From: Acheta domesticus
Lineage: Eukaryota; Arthropoda; Insecta; Orthoptera; Gryllidae
Length of the DNA: 64,000 nucleotides
Direction of reading: 5' to 3'
Assembly: GCA_031308135.1 (NCBI GenBank)
Contig: JAHLJT010004567.1
Span: 135,980,991 to 136,044,990, forward strand
Made by a program: the position numbers and the translations under genes
Shown here: one piece after another, positions 11,827 through 22,029 of the stretch
Layout: each line of letters begins with the position of its first letter
Numbering within the stretch: the stretch's first letter is position 1
The notes under the pieces: model-generated
Databases searched by the model: none
Seen by the model: the letters and a program-made list of their open reading frames with translations, nothing else
What the model was told of the DNA's origin: nothing

Positions 11827-12207
11827 TCACCAATGTGCATTATCAGTTGATTCGAAGACAACACTCACATTGAAATTTACAGATGTCTGTCCGTAAGCAG
11901 CTTCTCTCATGTAGTAGTACTTATTAAGTTTATATCGAAAATAATTTGTTCTGAAAGATATTTTTATTCTTGCAGTCTTACCTTCCATTGCTTCATATAT
12001 CAATGCAATTTTACAGTTTCCTGGCAATGTTATGTTAATTAAACTTTTGATAACATCTTTAATATTAATTTTGAAGATATTTGATTTGCTCTCATTCTGT
12101 TTGCCGTGTAACACAAGCTGAGTATGATTTTTAGGTAATGTGGTGTACATTTTTGATAATGTTTGCTGTAGTGTACAAAATGATTGTATAATAGTCTCTT
12201 TTTTCAT
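11827..12207 (-). CDS. Uncharacterised open frame of 126 codons
   Basis: This minus-strand frame starts with Met-Lys-Lys-Glu-Thr and runs 126 codons in AT-rich sequence. The composition is ordinary rather than low-complexity (Lys, Asn, Ile, Thr, Tyr). I see no signal peptide, transmembrane segment or known motif. It could be a terminal coding exon, a transposon fragment or chance, as AT-rich sequence seldom stays open for 380 nt. I do not recognise a family. Confidence 0.25.
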   Translation of the reverse strand: MKKETIIQSFCTLQQTLSKMYTTLPKNHTQLVLHGKQNESKSNIFKINIKDVIKSLINITLPGNCKIALIYEAMEGKTARIKISFRTNYFRYKLNKYYYMREAAYGQTSVNFNVSVVFESTDNAHW

Positions 12208-13079
12208 TTATATTTAAAGCTACAAGTCTTTCGTGTTTTCACTTTAGTATGTGCAAACTTTATTGCGCACATATGCAGGCGTATTTCTCGCTACATCAAT
12301 TGCTTTAAAGCCTTTGAAAATCTTCTATAACAGTATTGCAATGTACTAGAAGACCAAAAGAGATTTACTGGAAAAAGTTTGTAAATCGAATCAGTGGTCG
12401 GTATGCTGGTTTTTCAACGAGCTTGCACCTAAAGATGGAAAATAAAATAGCTAATTGATTGATTAAACTCCAGAACGGGAAGCTTTTAAAATGTTTTATT
12501 TTCCGAGGGAATTTTGTTCGAGCAGCAAAGTTTCGAAAGAAGACTCACGACTGCTCGGCAAAACCTTTCAGCTTTAAAAATGTTTTCATGGTTGTTGTAT
12601 CAAAGCGTTCCTCTTTAACGTGATACTGATCTGATCGGATGGATTTTCAACTGAATGACACGACATGATACATTTCAGTGTTGCAACCAATCCATGTTCA
12701 AAATTTACATGATAAAACAAATGACATTTCAATAAAAATTAACTCTGAAGACGTATCCAACATCTTTATACCTTTTTACAATCGCTGTACAGTTTGTTGT
12801 GTCATGTGTATTCTGGTTGCCAACAAATGGTTTTAATACTTTTCAAGACTCAAAATGACATTGTTCGTCGACGTCCCCTTGTATAAATTATTAATTTTCA
12901 GTTTGAGGATAGATCATAGAGATCAGACCATCCCTTAAATCAAATTTTACAGTCAGTTCATTTTATTTAAAGAAATAGTGTCGGATGAAAGAAACAAAAG
13001 AAACCTCCTCCTTCTCTCTACTAAACGCTTCCTTCTCTAATGCCCGACATACACGTTAAGGTTTAGCTGCACAGCTTAT
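12208..13079. other. AT-rich sequence, nothing recognised
   Basis: No coding, RNA or repeat signal is recognised. Confidence 0.45.
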
Positions 13080-13238
13080 CATTTGCGGATGAATGAAAAA
13101 GTCCACCAAAAACTGTCACTTGTAACTCCTCCTCTAACACAAAAGAAAAATATTGTTATAAGAACTTCTATTTCTCCCCATGAAAGACTGGCAGCAACTT
13201 TGAGATTTCTTACAACGGGTAGAACGGTAGAAAGAATT
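13080..13238 (+). pseudogene. PIF/Harbinger transposase fragment (N-terminal part of nuclease)
   Basis: The plus-strand frame reads HLRMNEKVHQKLSLVTP, then ISPHERLAATLRFLTTGRT. This matches the well-known start of Harbinger-type DDE transposases (…LRMdexxxxxLLxlVxPxIxkkdTxmRxxISPhERLxxTLRFLATGxsy…). The catalytic triad lies further downstream in the family and is not seen here. After about 13238 the frame continues but the similarity stops. It could be one exon of a domesticated HARBI1-like gene, but the missing remainder makes a broken transposon more likely. The ATG at 13089 is within the conserved block, so the true start is upstream. Confidence 0.75.
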
Positions 13239-14100
13239 GAATTTCCATTCTTCTCCGGTCGCCAGCGCAGGTCGCTACGCCAGTGCAGTTTGGCCTGCAG
13301 CGGCTGGTACACACGCTCTGGTTTACCTCTTCAAATAAACCTCTCCGATATACTGGAATATGTAAGCCGGGCCTAACGAAGATTTGCGACAACGGCAACA
13401 TTGCTTGCGAGTCCGCCTCAGTCCCAGATTCCAAGCGCCATGCGCAGTTGTGCGGATGACTCACAGTTGACGTTTCAATATATGATTCCCGCAACGCCTC
13501 ATAGCAAGGCAGCCGGAGGCCGGTGCAACCCTGGCCTCCAAGCACAATGCGATTCGTCAAATTCTCGAGACGTTCATTAACACTGACATCTAGTGAGTGT
13601 AAGTTTGTTTTGAAGTGAGCTGAAGAGCTTCGTAATGCTTAAAGAAGGTAGTATGAGAGTGTTACATTAATGCAATGCACTTCTTACAAGTAGGTTGATC
13701 AGCAACAATCCAGAACCCCGTAAGAGTAAATTTTATCGCTATTTTACTGTCTTAATTTTATGGAGATTCTCCTTTGAAGAAATACGATAGACGTCAAATT
13801 GTAAGACCTGATCAATCGAGTATTCCAAATATTTTTGTTAACAAACGGAAAAAACTTGCAAATTGGAAACATGTAATTAATTTTATTTCATTCTCAACAC
13901 CTATTCAAATATTCTTCTCGTTTTACTCGTGCTTTCTCTTTATCAATCAAATGTTTCTCTTTATCAAATCTCAATATCAATATATACCTACCAACTCCGA
14001 CATCGTGCGACCTATCTCTATGAAAGTTAGCATTTTTATGTTTTTTCACCTAGAAGGTTTATGTGCGGTTAATTCTGTAGTAACTCTACTACATGACACT
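13239..14100. other. No recognised feature
   Basis: 13240-13560 is moderately GC-rich with overlapping open frames but no recognisable protein. The rest is AT-rich. Confidence 0.35.
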
Positions 14101-14471
14101 GTAGAGTAAAACTAAATATTAACTTCAAATGCAACCTGCAACACTCGGTAACATTTTGAATCTGTATCGTTAAATAACTCCTAAACGAAGCGTTCCAGGT
14201 TATTAAAAACTAAAATTTTGAGTATTTCTCTCCGGTACTTCTCGGTATTACCTCACCTGCTCAGAGACTGCAAAAATCTGCAATTAAAAGTGAATGAGAC
14301 GGACAGAGAGAGGGAGAGACAGAGACACACAGAGACAGTCAGGCTGAGACCGGCACAGAGAGAAACGGTGGGACAAAGAGAGAGGTCGGAGAGGGAGAAA
14401 CAGAGAGAAAAGGAGAAGGAAGGGGAAAAAAGGACATGAAAGGCAGAACAACGAATGCCGGGTTCCGCTAG
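14101..14471 (+). mobile_element. Helitron-like 3' end with purine-rich insert
   Basis: The sequence at about 14125-14230 (e.g. 'aaatgcaacctgcaac' and 'ataactcctaaacgaagcg') resembles 30118-30210, which lies upstream of another Helitron-like end. The segment ends 'gccgggttccgctag' followed by T, the CTAG-T terminus expected of Helitrons. Between them is a GAGACAGAGA-type purine microsatellite (about 14297-14440). The 5' end of the element was not identified. Confidence 0.5.
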
Positions 14472-14486
14472 TACTAGTATGTAAGT

Positions 14487-14619
14487 ACTATAGTATAAAG
14501 AAAGTTATGTAATGCTCCAAAACATCGATGTTGAGATTTTAACCCCAGAAAGCCTGAGATGTGTCCAACGAACTCACTTCCATCTTTCAATGCTCATAAA
14601 ATTATTCAAAATTTGATTT
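14487..14619 (+). mobile_element. Start of a Helitron-like element, interrupted by the solo LTR
   Basis: The words 'tatagtataaagaaagttat' and 'gtaatgct' closely match the left end of the element at 26260 ('catagtatagggaaagttat' and 'gtaatgct'). The LTR at 14620 interrupts the sequence that follows, and I cannot follow the element beyond the LTR. Confidence 0.45.
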
Positions 14620-14875
14620 TGTGGCGTCGTAACACCCGCCTTGTACAAAATTAGTTATGTGCATTTCAGAGACTCGAAATGCACATGGTAAATAGTTTCC
14701 GGCGTATGCGGAAGGGACGCTTCGCAAAACAAAGGGCTATATTTGGGCGACGAAGAAACATTCGGACGTAAGCTGCCGTGGGAGCAGCCTTGTGGACCCC
14801 GGTGGACAAGCGGGCCGGAGAAATGCGGCAGGCGGAAGCGGCAATATGACGCAGTTCCAGAGCCAGGCCAGAAAG

Positions 14876-14883
14876 TATATAAG
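14876..14883 (+). promoter_or_regulatory. TATA box of the solo LTR
   Basis: TATATAAG in GC-rich context, inside the LTR. It would mark the U3/R border about 25-30 bp downstream. Confidence 0.75.
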
Positions 14884-15123
14884 GCGGCCCCGAACGAAAA
14901 CTCCTTCTGTTTCTTGGGCTCGTCCGTAGGTCGTTGTGGGTGGTGCGGCTCGTGGCATGTCGATGTGCTGTCTACGGAAGCAAGGGGATGAAGCCGGTGC
15001 GCGTGCGTCGTGACGAATGGCAAGCGGTCGTGTTGACCGGATAAGTTCCTTCTAGTAACGGTCGATTATATTACCCGTTGTAAAATTTGTAAATAGGGAT
15101 TTCAGGTGCCGGGGCGCGTTGTG

Positions 15124-15129
15124 AATAAA
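15124..15129 (+). terminator. Poly(A) signal of the solo LTR
   Basis: AATAAA about 70 bp before the end of the LTR, as expected for the R/U5 region. Confidence 0.7.
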
Positions 15130-15681
15130 TATTCAATATTTTAAAACCGTTCACGTCTGTGTATTTTTGTTGCGGCCCCGACCATGATGCTACAATTTCT
15201 ACCCCTAAGCGTCCAGGTTTTTCTCTTAAATATACCTTTTAATTGTTGCACCAAAATCTCTCTCAATTTTTTTGTAATTTTTATTCACGTATTGCGACAA
15301 ACATATTTTGAGGTCACAGAGGCCTGAGGTGAGTCTACCAGGCTCATTTGTAGTTTCCCATTTTTCTCGTTGCCGTTGGGATTTTAAATGGTGTTTTTCT
15401 GAAAACTATTTCTGGTTGTTGTAGTGATTGTCATATGTCGTCTTCTGCGCATTTCTATTGTTAGTAGTGAGAATTTTGTATACATTTATCTCTACTCACA
15501 TACATTTGATACGATTGCACCGACAATTCTTGGTTGAATCCAGTGTTTCTTCAGTGCGCTATTACTGAGAGGTTTTGTGCGGTCCAGTTATTTACAGGTA
15601 GTAAATAGTTTGAAAATTGAGTCGTGAGATTTTATACTGCCTCTTCACAAATCAAATAGTTTCATTTGTGCAGTTATCAAG

Positions 15682-15885
15682 ATGTCTAGGCTGAGTGATA
15701 CTGAGCCCAATTTAGATGATGAAAATGAATCTGATGGATTGTTTTCGGGAAGCGAAGATAGCGATTACAACCTCAAAAATACTTCTATTGAAAAATATAA
15801 TATTATTGTCAGGAGTAACTATAGCGAAACCGTTGAGTGTGAAAACACAGTCATTACAATGTGCGCAAAAGAAATGTATGTTTGA
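15682..15885 (+). CDS. Short acidic open frame, possible 5' exon or transposon N-terminus
   Basis: The frame has 67 codons and begins MSRLSDTEPNLDDENE, followed by SDGLFSGSEDSDYN. Its first 30 residues are rich in Asp, Glu and Ser. Acid-rich N-termini of this style are common in piggyBac-type and other DDE transposases and in chromatin proteins, but no diagnostic motif follows. A neighbouring frame (about 15855-15975) reads KRSSNEENDF and is also open, so a frameshift or an intron is possible. No function is assigned. Confidence 0.3.
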   Translation: MSRLSDTEPNLDDENESDGLFSGSEDSDYNLKNTSIEKYNIIVRSNYSETVECENTVITMCAKEMYV

Positions 15886-15899
15886 AACGCTCTTCAAAT

Positions 15900-16640
15900 G
15901 AAGAGAATGATTTCAGTGTAAAAAGCAAATTAATTGTTGTTCAAAAATATAATAAAAGAATGCATTTTAATTTTCTGTGCTAACAACCAAAAACAAATAG
16001 CGAATTATCCTTCATCCCCCATGAATGCGGCGCACTCGCCTCAGGCTTATTCGGTTGGAAAAGTGCTTGAGCTTTCTAGGGTTAATGGAAATTCACTTGG
16101 GGAGGGATCCTGATACCGAAATAAATTACTTCAATATTCTTCGATGGATCTGGCGCAAGTCTATACCCTGCGAATTTGAAACTGATCTTTTAATTTTTGG
16201 GTGTTATTAACTAAAAATTAGTCCATTTCCCCCCCCCCTTTAATTACCTTATATTTTATCAGAGCACTCACTACATAAAAATGAACATTTTTGACAATTA
16301 CAAAAATTCATTGTTTTCGGTATTCCCCTACAACTGCGTTTTCAATATTACACAACCGTTACAAACAATAACAATGAAAATAAAAGTAATAATTCTAAAG
16401 AACATGGTGTTCTAACAATGGTACGTAAAACAAAGGGCTTAGCTTTTGACCTCCAAATGAAGAGTGTGTTGCTACACAAATAAGCCTCACACCTACTCCC
16501 GTGGAACTCGAACCAAAATGCACTCTAGAATAATAACATAAATGAATGGTTCAGTTTCACTTACCAAACAGGCCAATCCGGTATTCTCAGATGACTATTT
16601 TGATACGTAATGCCAATCCAAAGGCAGGAGTGAACAGCCC
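15900..16640. other. No recognised feature
   Basis: AT-rich sequence with a short poly-C run near 16230 and chance open frames. Confidence 0.4.
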
Positions 16641-16829
16641 GTGTGCCGATTCCATTGTACGATCCGCAGCCTGACCCCCATATATTACAGAGCCTATTCC
16701 TCCGAGCACACCGCCTCCGCCCTCCCCGAAGCCTCGGCGGGGCCGTGAAGAAGAGAACAGGCGGCGCAGCGGACAGCGCGGCGCGAGAGGGACGCACAAA
16801 GCACGCTGGAGCGCCTGCCCACCCTCGCA

Positions 16830-17985
16830 AATGCCCCAATCTCTTGCAGCCCCCGACACCTCCGCCGTCCCCACTGCCCTTCCCGCTACTGCCTCCTGTG
16901 CTCTCGTCCTACCGCCTCCTCGCACCTTCAGTTAATACGCTTCCCCTCCTTCCGCCCTTACCCGTTGTCACCGACTCTGGTCACTGCCCGTTATCTCCAC
17001 GTTCTTGCCGCTGTTGCCTCCTCTGCTCCTGTCCGAATCACCTCCCACCTCCCCGTACCAATCTCTCCACTCTCCCTCACCCCGTCCCTACCTATCCTCT
17101 CCGTCCCTGGTCACTGCACTTTATCTCGCCGTTCTTCCCGCTTTTGTCTCCTCTGCTCACGACAGAACCACTTCCCCATACCTATCTTTCCGCCCCCCTC
17201 ATCCCACCCCTACCCGACCTCACTTTCCTTGCTCACTAACCCTTATCTCCGCCGCCCCCGCTGCGCTTGCCGCTATTGCCTCCATTGTTCCCGTCCTACC
17301 GCCTCCCCGCATCTTCAGTCTATCCGCTCCCCCTCACTCCGACCTTACCCTTCCTTACCGTCCTTGATCACTACCCCTTATCGCCGCCGCCCCCGTTACC
17401 CTTGCCACTATTGCTTCCTGTGCTCCCGTCCTACCGCCTCCCCGCACCTTCAATCTTTACGCCCCCCCTCACCTCGCACCTACCCGTCCTCACCGTCCAT
17501 GGTCACTGCCCCTTATCTCCATCGTCCTGGTTACCCTTGCTGCCTCTGGTCGTTGCCTCTTTTGCTCCCGTCACACCACCTCCACGCACCCCCCACCTCT
17601 CCGCCCCCGCGGCTCCCTCTCTCCGCCTCTTTCCGGTCACGGCCGTCCCTAGTCACTGCCCCTTATCCATACCGTCCTCTCTGCCTCTGCTAATACTACT
17701 ACCCCCTCTCCGCCCGGCATACAACTTTCCCTTCTACCCCGTCCTCACCTACGTTACACCGTCAGCATGCCTCCGCCCCGCTTCTGTTTGCCCCGGTCAC
17801 TGTCCCTTATCCCCACCGACAACCCTGCACTTGCCAATTCTGCCTTCCCCAAACCCCTTCGCGCCTCCTGCATCTCCTCGCTTACACCTATTCCTCGACT
17901 CAGCCCCAGGCCACATCCCCATCCCCTCCCCCTAGCGCCGCCTCCCGACATTGCGGCTCTTCCACCCCCACCTCTCCGCCCTCCC
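16830..17985. repeat. C-rich tandem array, unit about 135 bp
   Basis: The marker 'tcactgccccttatctcc' or a variant recurs at about 16979, 17118, 17231, 17367, 17500, 17651 and 17797, a period of roughly 110-150 bp. Between markers each unit has similar words such as 'ctattgcctcc.gtgctcc' and 'gtcctaccgcctccccgcac'. The plus strand is almost free of purine runs. Open frames of 200 or more codons exist in all three plus frames and encode Pro/Leu/Ser/His peptides, which marks them as repeat by-products. Confidence 0.8.
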
Positions 17986-17989
17986 TGGA

Positions 17990-18365
17990 TGAGAATTCTA
18001 GCGGTCGGCTGTTCTGATCGGCAGTTTTCCGTGGTTTCTCTGATCAACACCATGTGAATGCCGCAGAATACCCTAACAAACGAGACACGGACCGCGCGCG
18101 ATCTTTCTTTCCTCTTAAACACATACTTATTTACACTAACGTGCACTACACTACCACACATGCCGGGAGACAGTTCGGGGCTTTAGAGCTTGTCTCGGCT
18201 GGGACAGTGCCCCGCTGTTGGGAGATACCTGGTTGAGGAAAACCCCGCTCGTCGCCGGATCTCATCACCGCCACCTCCCGATGAAAAACATGCACTACAC
18301 TTATGGTTTTAATGACCTCAGTAGCTCACACGCCCTGAATCAACAATCATTCAATCAAAACGCCT
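17990..18365 (+). mobile_element. tRNA-derived SINE (family A), 5'-truncated
   Basis: This is a plus-strand copy starting in the body at 'gagaattctagcgg'. It includes 'ccgtggtttctctgatcaac', 'cacatgccgggagac', 'gctgggacagtgccccgctg', 'gggagatacctggttg' and the 3' block 'actacactta...cgccctgaatca', followed by an ATCA/ATTC-type tail. The tRNA-like head is absent. It lies inside C-rich sequence on both sides. Confidence 0.88.
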
Positions 18366-18780
18366 CCCCCCAAACTCCACCTTTACTCTTAACACCCTTC
18401 ACCACCCAATAGATACGTGTATAGGTCACTGCCACCCCTCCCTGTTCTCTCCTGCCATTATCACTGTATACGCCTTCTTCTACCCCAATCTGCCGCCCCT
18501 ACTCCTTGTGACGTCCACGCTCAACGGCGCCGCCCAGTTTGCTCGCGCTACCAGCATCGCCGCTGCCTCCGCTGCCCTCGCAGTCTTCACCGTTCTCTCA
18601 CATCTTCGCCGCCTCCTTCGCTCTCGGCCCGCTGTGCCCGTAGCGTTTGACACCCGCGTCGTTCCCACCAACCCACCGTCCCGCAAGAGACCAGCCCGCA
18701 GCGCAAACACAGCTGGTCGCCAGGCGCACGACTTGGCTCCTTCAAACCCTCTATGCGCTCCCTGCGCCATCTCTAACTTC
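18366..18780. repeat. C-rich sequence continuing the array, then CpG-rich stretch
   Basis: From 18366 to about 18640 the plus strand is again C-rich ('ggtcactgccacccctccctg' is close to the marker of the 135-bp array). 18640-18780 is CpG-rich and non-repetitive. Open frames overlap in several phases, and none is recognised. Confidence 0.5.
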
Positions 18781-19564
18781 AGGGAGGGCGTTCTTCTTAT
18801 TATCTCATTCGCGAAGGTTCTCTGCCAACGGACTTGAGTCTACATGCTATCGAAGGCGAGAACCAGTGGAGAGAAGGTTGTTCTGTGTTAAAAAATGTTG
18901 GTTCGTTATTAAAAGTTTGCTGTAAACTTTGATTTAACTCATTCAGGCATGCGGATTTGGTATTTCCTTGTTTCTTGTTTTTCAGGGTTTTGGAAAGATG
19001 TGTAGTCATTCGTAATTACTGTTATGTGTATATACGATAACGGTATACGGTAATAATAACCCTGTACTCACACACAAATGGTTTTCTAGGAATGGGTTCT
19101 ATGCAATTGAATAAATCAATTCCATGCAGATTGTTTTTTCTGTACCAATCGTGTCATGTACCTTAGTAAAGTCATAAAAAAATATTTTTATCATAACAAC
19201 TATTGTTTACTTTTTAGGACTTTTGTTCCTATAATGGTAAATGTGAATGTTTTATAGAAACAAAATGACCACTTGTGCTGAAGATAATGGTGATGTTGGA
19301 TTCAAAGCAATTTTACTGTGCTAGCAATTGTCTACGAAGTTCCAATTCCTGTTTAAGTAACATTTAAACCAGGTTAAAATGAACATAGCAATATGGCTCC
19401 TATTGTGGTGTTTTTGCAAATATATTTTGTATCAGTGCCTAAAAAACGTAAACCATAGGTTTTTACAGACATTTCTTAGAATCTTGGGGATTGATACGCT
19501 AACAAATTATCAGTTCCCCGCCACAAGAAAGTCAGATGCGTCGAATGACTCCTTGTTTGTCTCC
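18781..19564. other. No recognised feature
   Basis: AT-rich sequence. A 74-codon frame at 19379-19603 has a hydrophobic start but no recognisable motif, and it runs into the SINE head, so it is probably chance. Confidence 0.4.
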
Positions 19565-19573
19565 ATTGGTGGA

Positions 19574-20129
19574 TCGGGAGAGGAGGCACAGGGCATCAAC
19601 TGATGTCACTGCTGTGCTACTGACCGTGAGGTACTGCGGCTAGAGTCCCAGTCGGTGGCAGAATATTCGACACTAGCAAGATAGCTAGGTCGAGTTCTGT
19701 TATTGTCTCCTGGAGAATTCTAGCGGCCGGCTGCTCTCATCGGTAGTTTTCCGTGGTTTCTCCGATCAACAGCAATCGAATAAGGAAGCAGTACCCTAAA
19801 AAAACGGCCCATGGACCGCGTGCGATCATTACTTTACATTTCCTATCCTATCCTCTCCTTTTACGCACACACTTACTTGCACTACACCACCCCGACATGT
19901 CGGGAGACCGGTCGGGAGCATAGAGCTTGTCCCGACTGCGACGGAGCTCCTTTCCGTTGATGGGAGATACCTGGTTGGAGAAACATGCGCTAGCCGACAG
20001 TTGATCGGTGCCGGATCTCGCCATCCAGGGGGAACAATAACTGTCACCTCCCGAGCAGAAACATGCACTACACGTACGGGACTAACGACGTTAGCAATTG
20101 ACGAGCCCAGAACCACAAATAATCAATCG
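19574..20129 (+). mobile_element. Full-length tRNA-derived SINE (family A)
   Basis: The copy is flanked by the perfect 9-bp duplication ATTGGTGGA (19565-19573 and 20130-20138), the mark of LINE-driven insertion. The 5' head aligns through its whole length with the tRNA-like head at 44110-44020 on the other strand: 'gaggcacaggg' in the A-box position and 'ggctagagtcccag' in the B-box position. The body and 3' end follow as in the other copies, ending in an ATCA-type tail. At 556 bp it defines the family length together with 43561-44110. Box positions are diverged, so the copy is probably silent. Confidence 0.92.
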
Positions 20130-20138
20130 ATTGGTGGA

Positions 20139-21051
20139 CCGAAAGTGTTCTTACGTAATCAACGGAATGACGGACAATTACTCGATTACTGTCCCAAGAA
20201 TAAAGATAAACCTTTAATTAGCGATTATTTTCGGGATTCACTTAACATTCACTGACTGACCTTTTCCATAGTTATCAGTGTTGAATGTTTTCAGTTTGGG
20301 AAATATTTATCATCAATGTTATTTCTACACTGTTCTGAAGCTTGATGTCCAAACTCATGTTCTGGGTATGTTATTTATAATATGACAATATTTGGCCTTT
20401 AATGGACGTTTGTAAACTATAAATAAATAGAATGTTTGACACATGGTATCAACACAGGAATTGGTAATTATGTAAATCATGTTCGAAAGGGATATACGAG
20501 TATTGAATACTTTTTCGTCAACAAAAAATATGTTCTCTTACTCCATAAGAAGACGTAATAAATCAGAAGTAAGTGTCGCAAAGTGAAACAATTACATCAC
20601 TTACACACAAGCAAGCTCACAATTTTTCTCACATTTACTAGACCTATGTTCTCTCACAAAAAATGACTAGACATCTAAACTGAAATTACAGTGCAATTAT
20701 TTACGATAATTGTGATATAATGATACAGGTTACATCAGAGACGGCCAACCATTTACATACCAAACGGCAATCATTTTCCCTTACTAGTTCAGGTAAACCA
20801 AAGAACTGGAGCAACTTTTCTACCTTCTTATATCGGTTCGTGTTGAAATGGGGATAGGGTTAGGGTTGGTATATGTGTCGTTTTGAGGAGGAAAAATGTT
20901 GATATAATTATTGCATCCAGAGTTAAGGGTGGAGTTTACACCGTCTCTTCTCTCCACTCTCCCTACATGTCCTGGCATACAGTTCCTTAACTTCACTCTT
21001 AGTAGAACTTTCTGGGCTTCTTTTGCCCATTTTCTTCTAAAATGTGAAGCA
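20139..21051. other. No recognised feature
   Basis: AT-rich sequence. A short 'atagggttagggttgg' near 20850 is only two telomere-like words. Confidence 0.4.
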
Positions 21052-21117
21052 CAACTGGGATTAAAAAAGTAGTGACAAACTAAGCCCAACTGGGATTAAA
21101 AAAGTAGTGACAAACTA
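21052..21117. repeat. Perfect 31-bp tandem duplication
   Basis: The 31-bp word starting 'caactgggattaaaaaagta' occurs at 21052-21082 and again, identical, at 21087-21117 (35-bp period). The identity suggests a recent slippage event. Confidence 0.9.
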
Positions 21118-21529
21118 GTAAGCAAGAAAAATACCTTAATTGAATTGAGAGCACCCTTTATTTAAGTATTAAGATGAATTTGGTTATACCTACGGCTTAT
21201 ACATTAAAAGAATATGTAGGTACTAAGATGCAACTCATTGCTTCTATGTAACGTTCCCACATGCCACACTAAGCCACGTTTGAGACTTGCGCGACGTTGG
21301 GTACATGTACCACAGGTTATTCATGCCTGAACTATATTTTTTACAACATTTTTTTGACTTTTGAGACCGGTATTTGTCGATAAATTAAATTAAAATTCTT
21401 ACCCACCAAAGGAAGACTTGATTAACGAAATATGAAAACTTAGCTCCCAAATCAAGACAATAGTTTAAATTAATTTCACAAACAACATCGACTAGACCAG
21501 TTCACACATTTGCTTTCCCATTTTCACCG

Positions 21530-22020
21530 TATATACGCTATCACCAAAACGAACGACGTGGTGGCAAGCCGGCGTTCCCGCCGACCGGCATACAGGCGCA
21601 CACGTGGCGCTCCGCCGGCCGAAATCCGAACCCATAAATAAACGCGTGACGTTTTTTAACGCCGGCGATTATTAGGCGCGCGACGCAGGCGGCAAAACGC
21701 GGACATTTGTATTCCGCCTAAACGGGCGCGCGCCGCCACGGCTCGCCGTTACTTTCCAATAGACGGCACCGGTGTCACTTATTGTTGCACTAAATCCTAA
21801 TGGATAAAAAACAAGATATAACGGCCGGGAAAAATCTATGGCGCTCGTCGTTTAGCGGGCGAGCGCGGGATTATGAAACCTGCCGGCTCTGTTATTCACG
21901 TCCTATGGTCGCGATTGGCGTCGTTCAGCGTGAAAAACGCACACGCCGCCATTTTTACATATTTCCAGCTCGGAACGAAACAGTTGAGCGATGCGTGTCG
22001 GCGTCGGGGTAAGGGAGTGA
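21530..22020. promoter_or_regulatory. Candidate regulatory CpG islet
   Basis: A sharp island of high GC and high CpG in AT-rich surroundings, non-repetitive. AT words stand out inside it: CATAAATAAACG, ACGTTTTTTAACG and GATTATTAGG. Open frames of about 70 codons cross it in two phases but show no recognisable protein. This could be a promoter, a non-coding first exon or an enhancer; it is inferred from composition only. Confidence 0.3.
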
Positions 22021-22029
22021 GTATTCTAC

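Larger units (their letters stand above)
14620..15194 (+). mobile_element. Solo LTR of an LTR retrotransposon
   Basis: The segment begins TGTGGCG and ends GCTACA (TG...CA termini) and is flanked on both sides by ATTT (14616-14619 and 15195-15198), a 4-bp target duplication. It has the expected order of signals: a TATA box (TATATAAG, 14876-14883), then about 245 bp later a poly(A) signal (AATAAA, 15124-15129). The 575-bp size and 4-bp duplication fit a Gypsy-type element, but no coding region remains, as expected after LTR-LTR recombination. The short open frames inside are not genes. Confidence 0.85.

Noticed and set aside
13210..13560. 116-codon minus-strand frame
   Set aside because: Overlaps the end of the Harbinger fragment on the other strand and shows no recognisable domain.
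20850..20866. Telomere-like words (TTAGGG)
   Set aside because: Only two imperfect units; insects normally use TTAGG, and there is no array.
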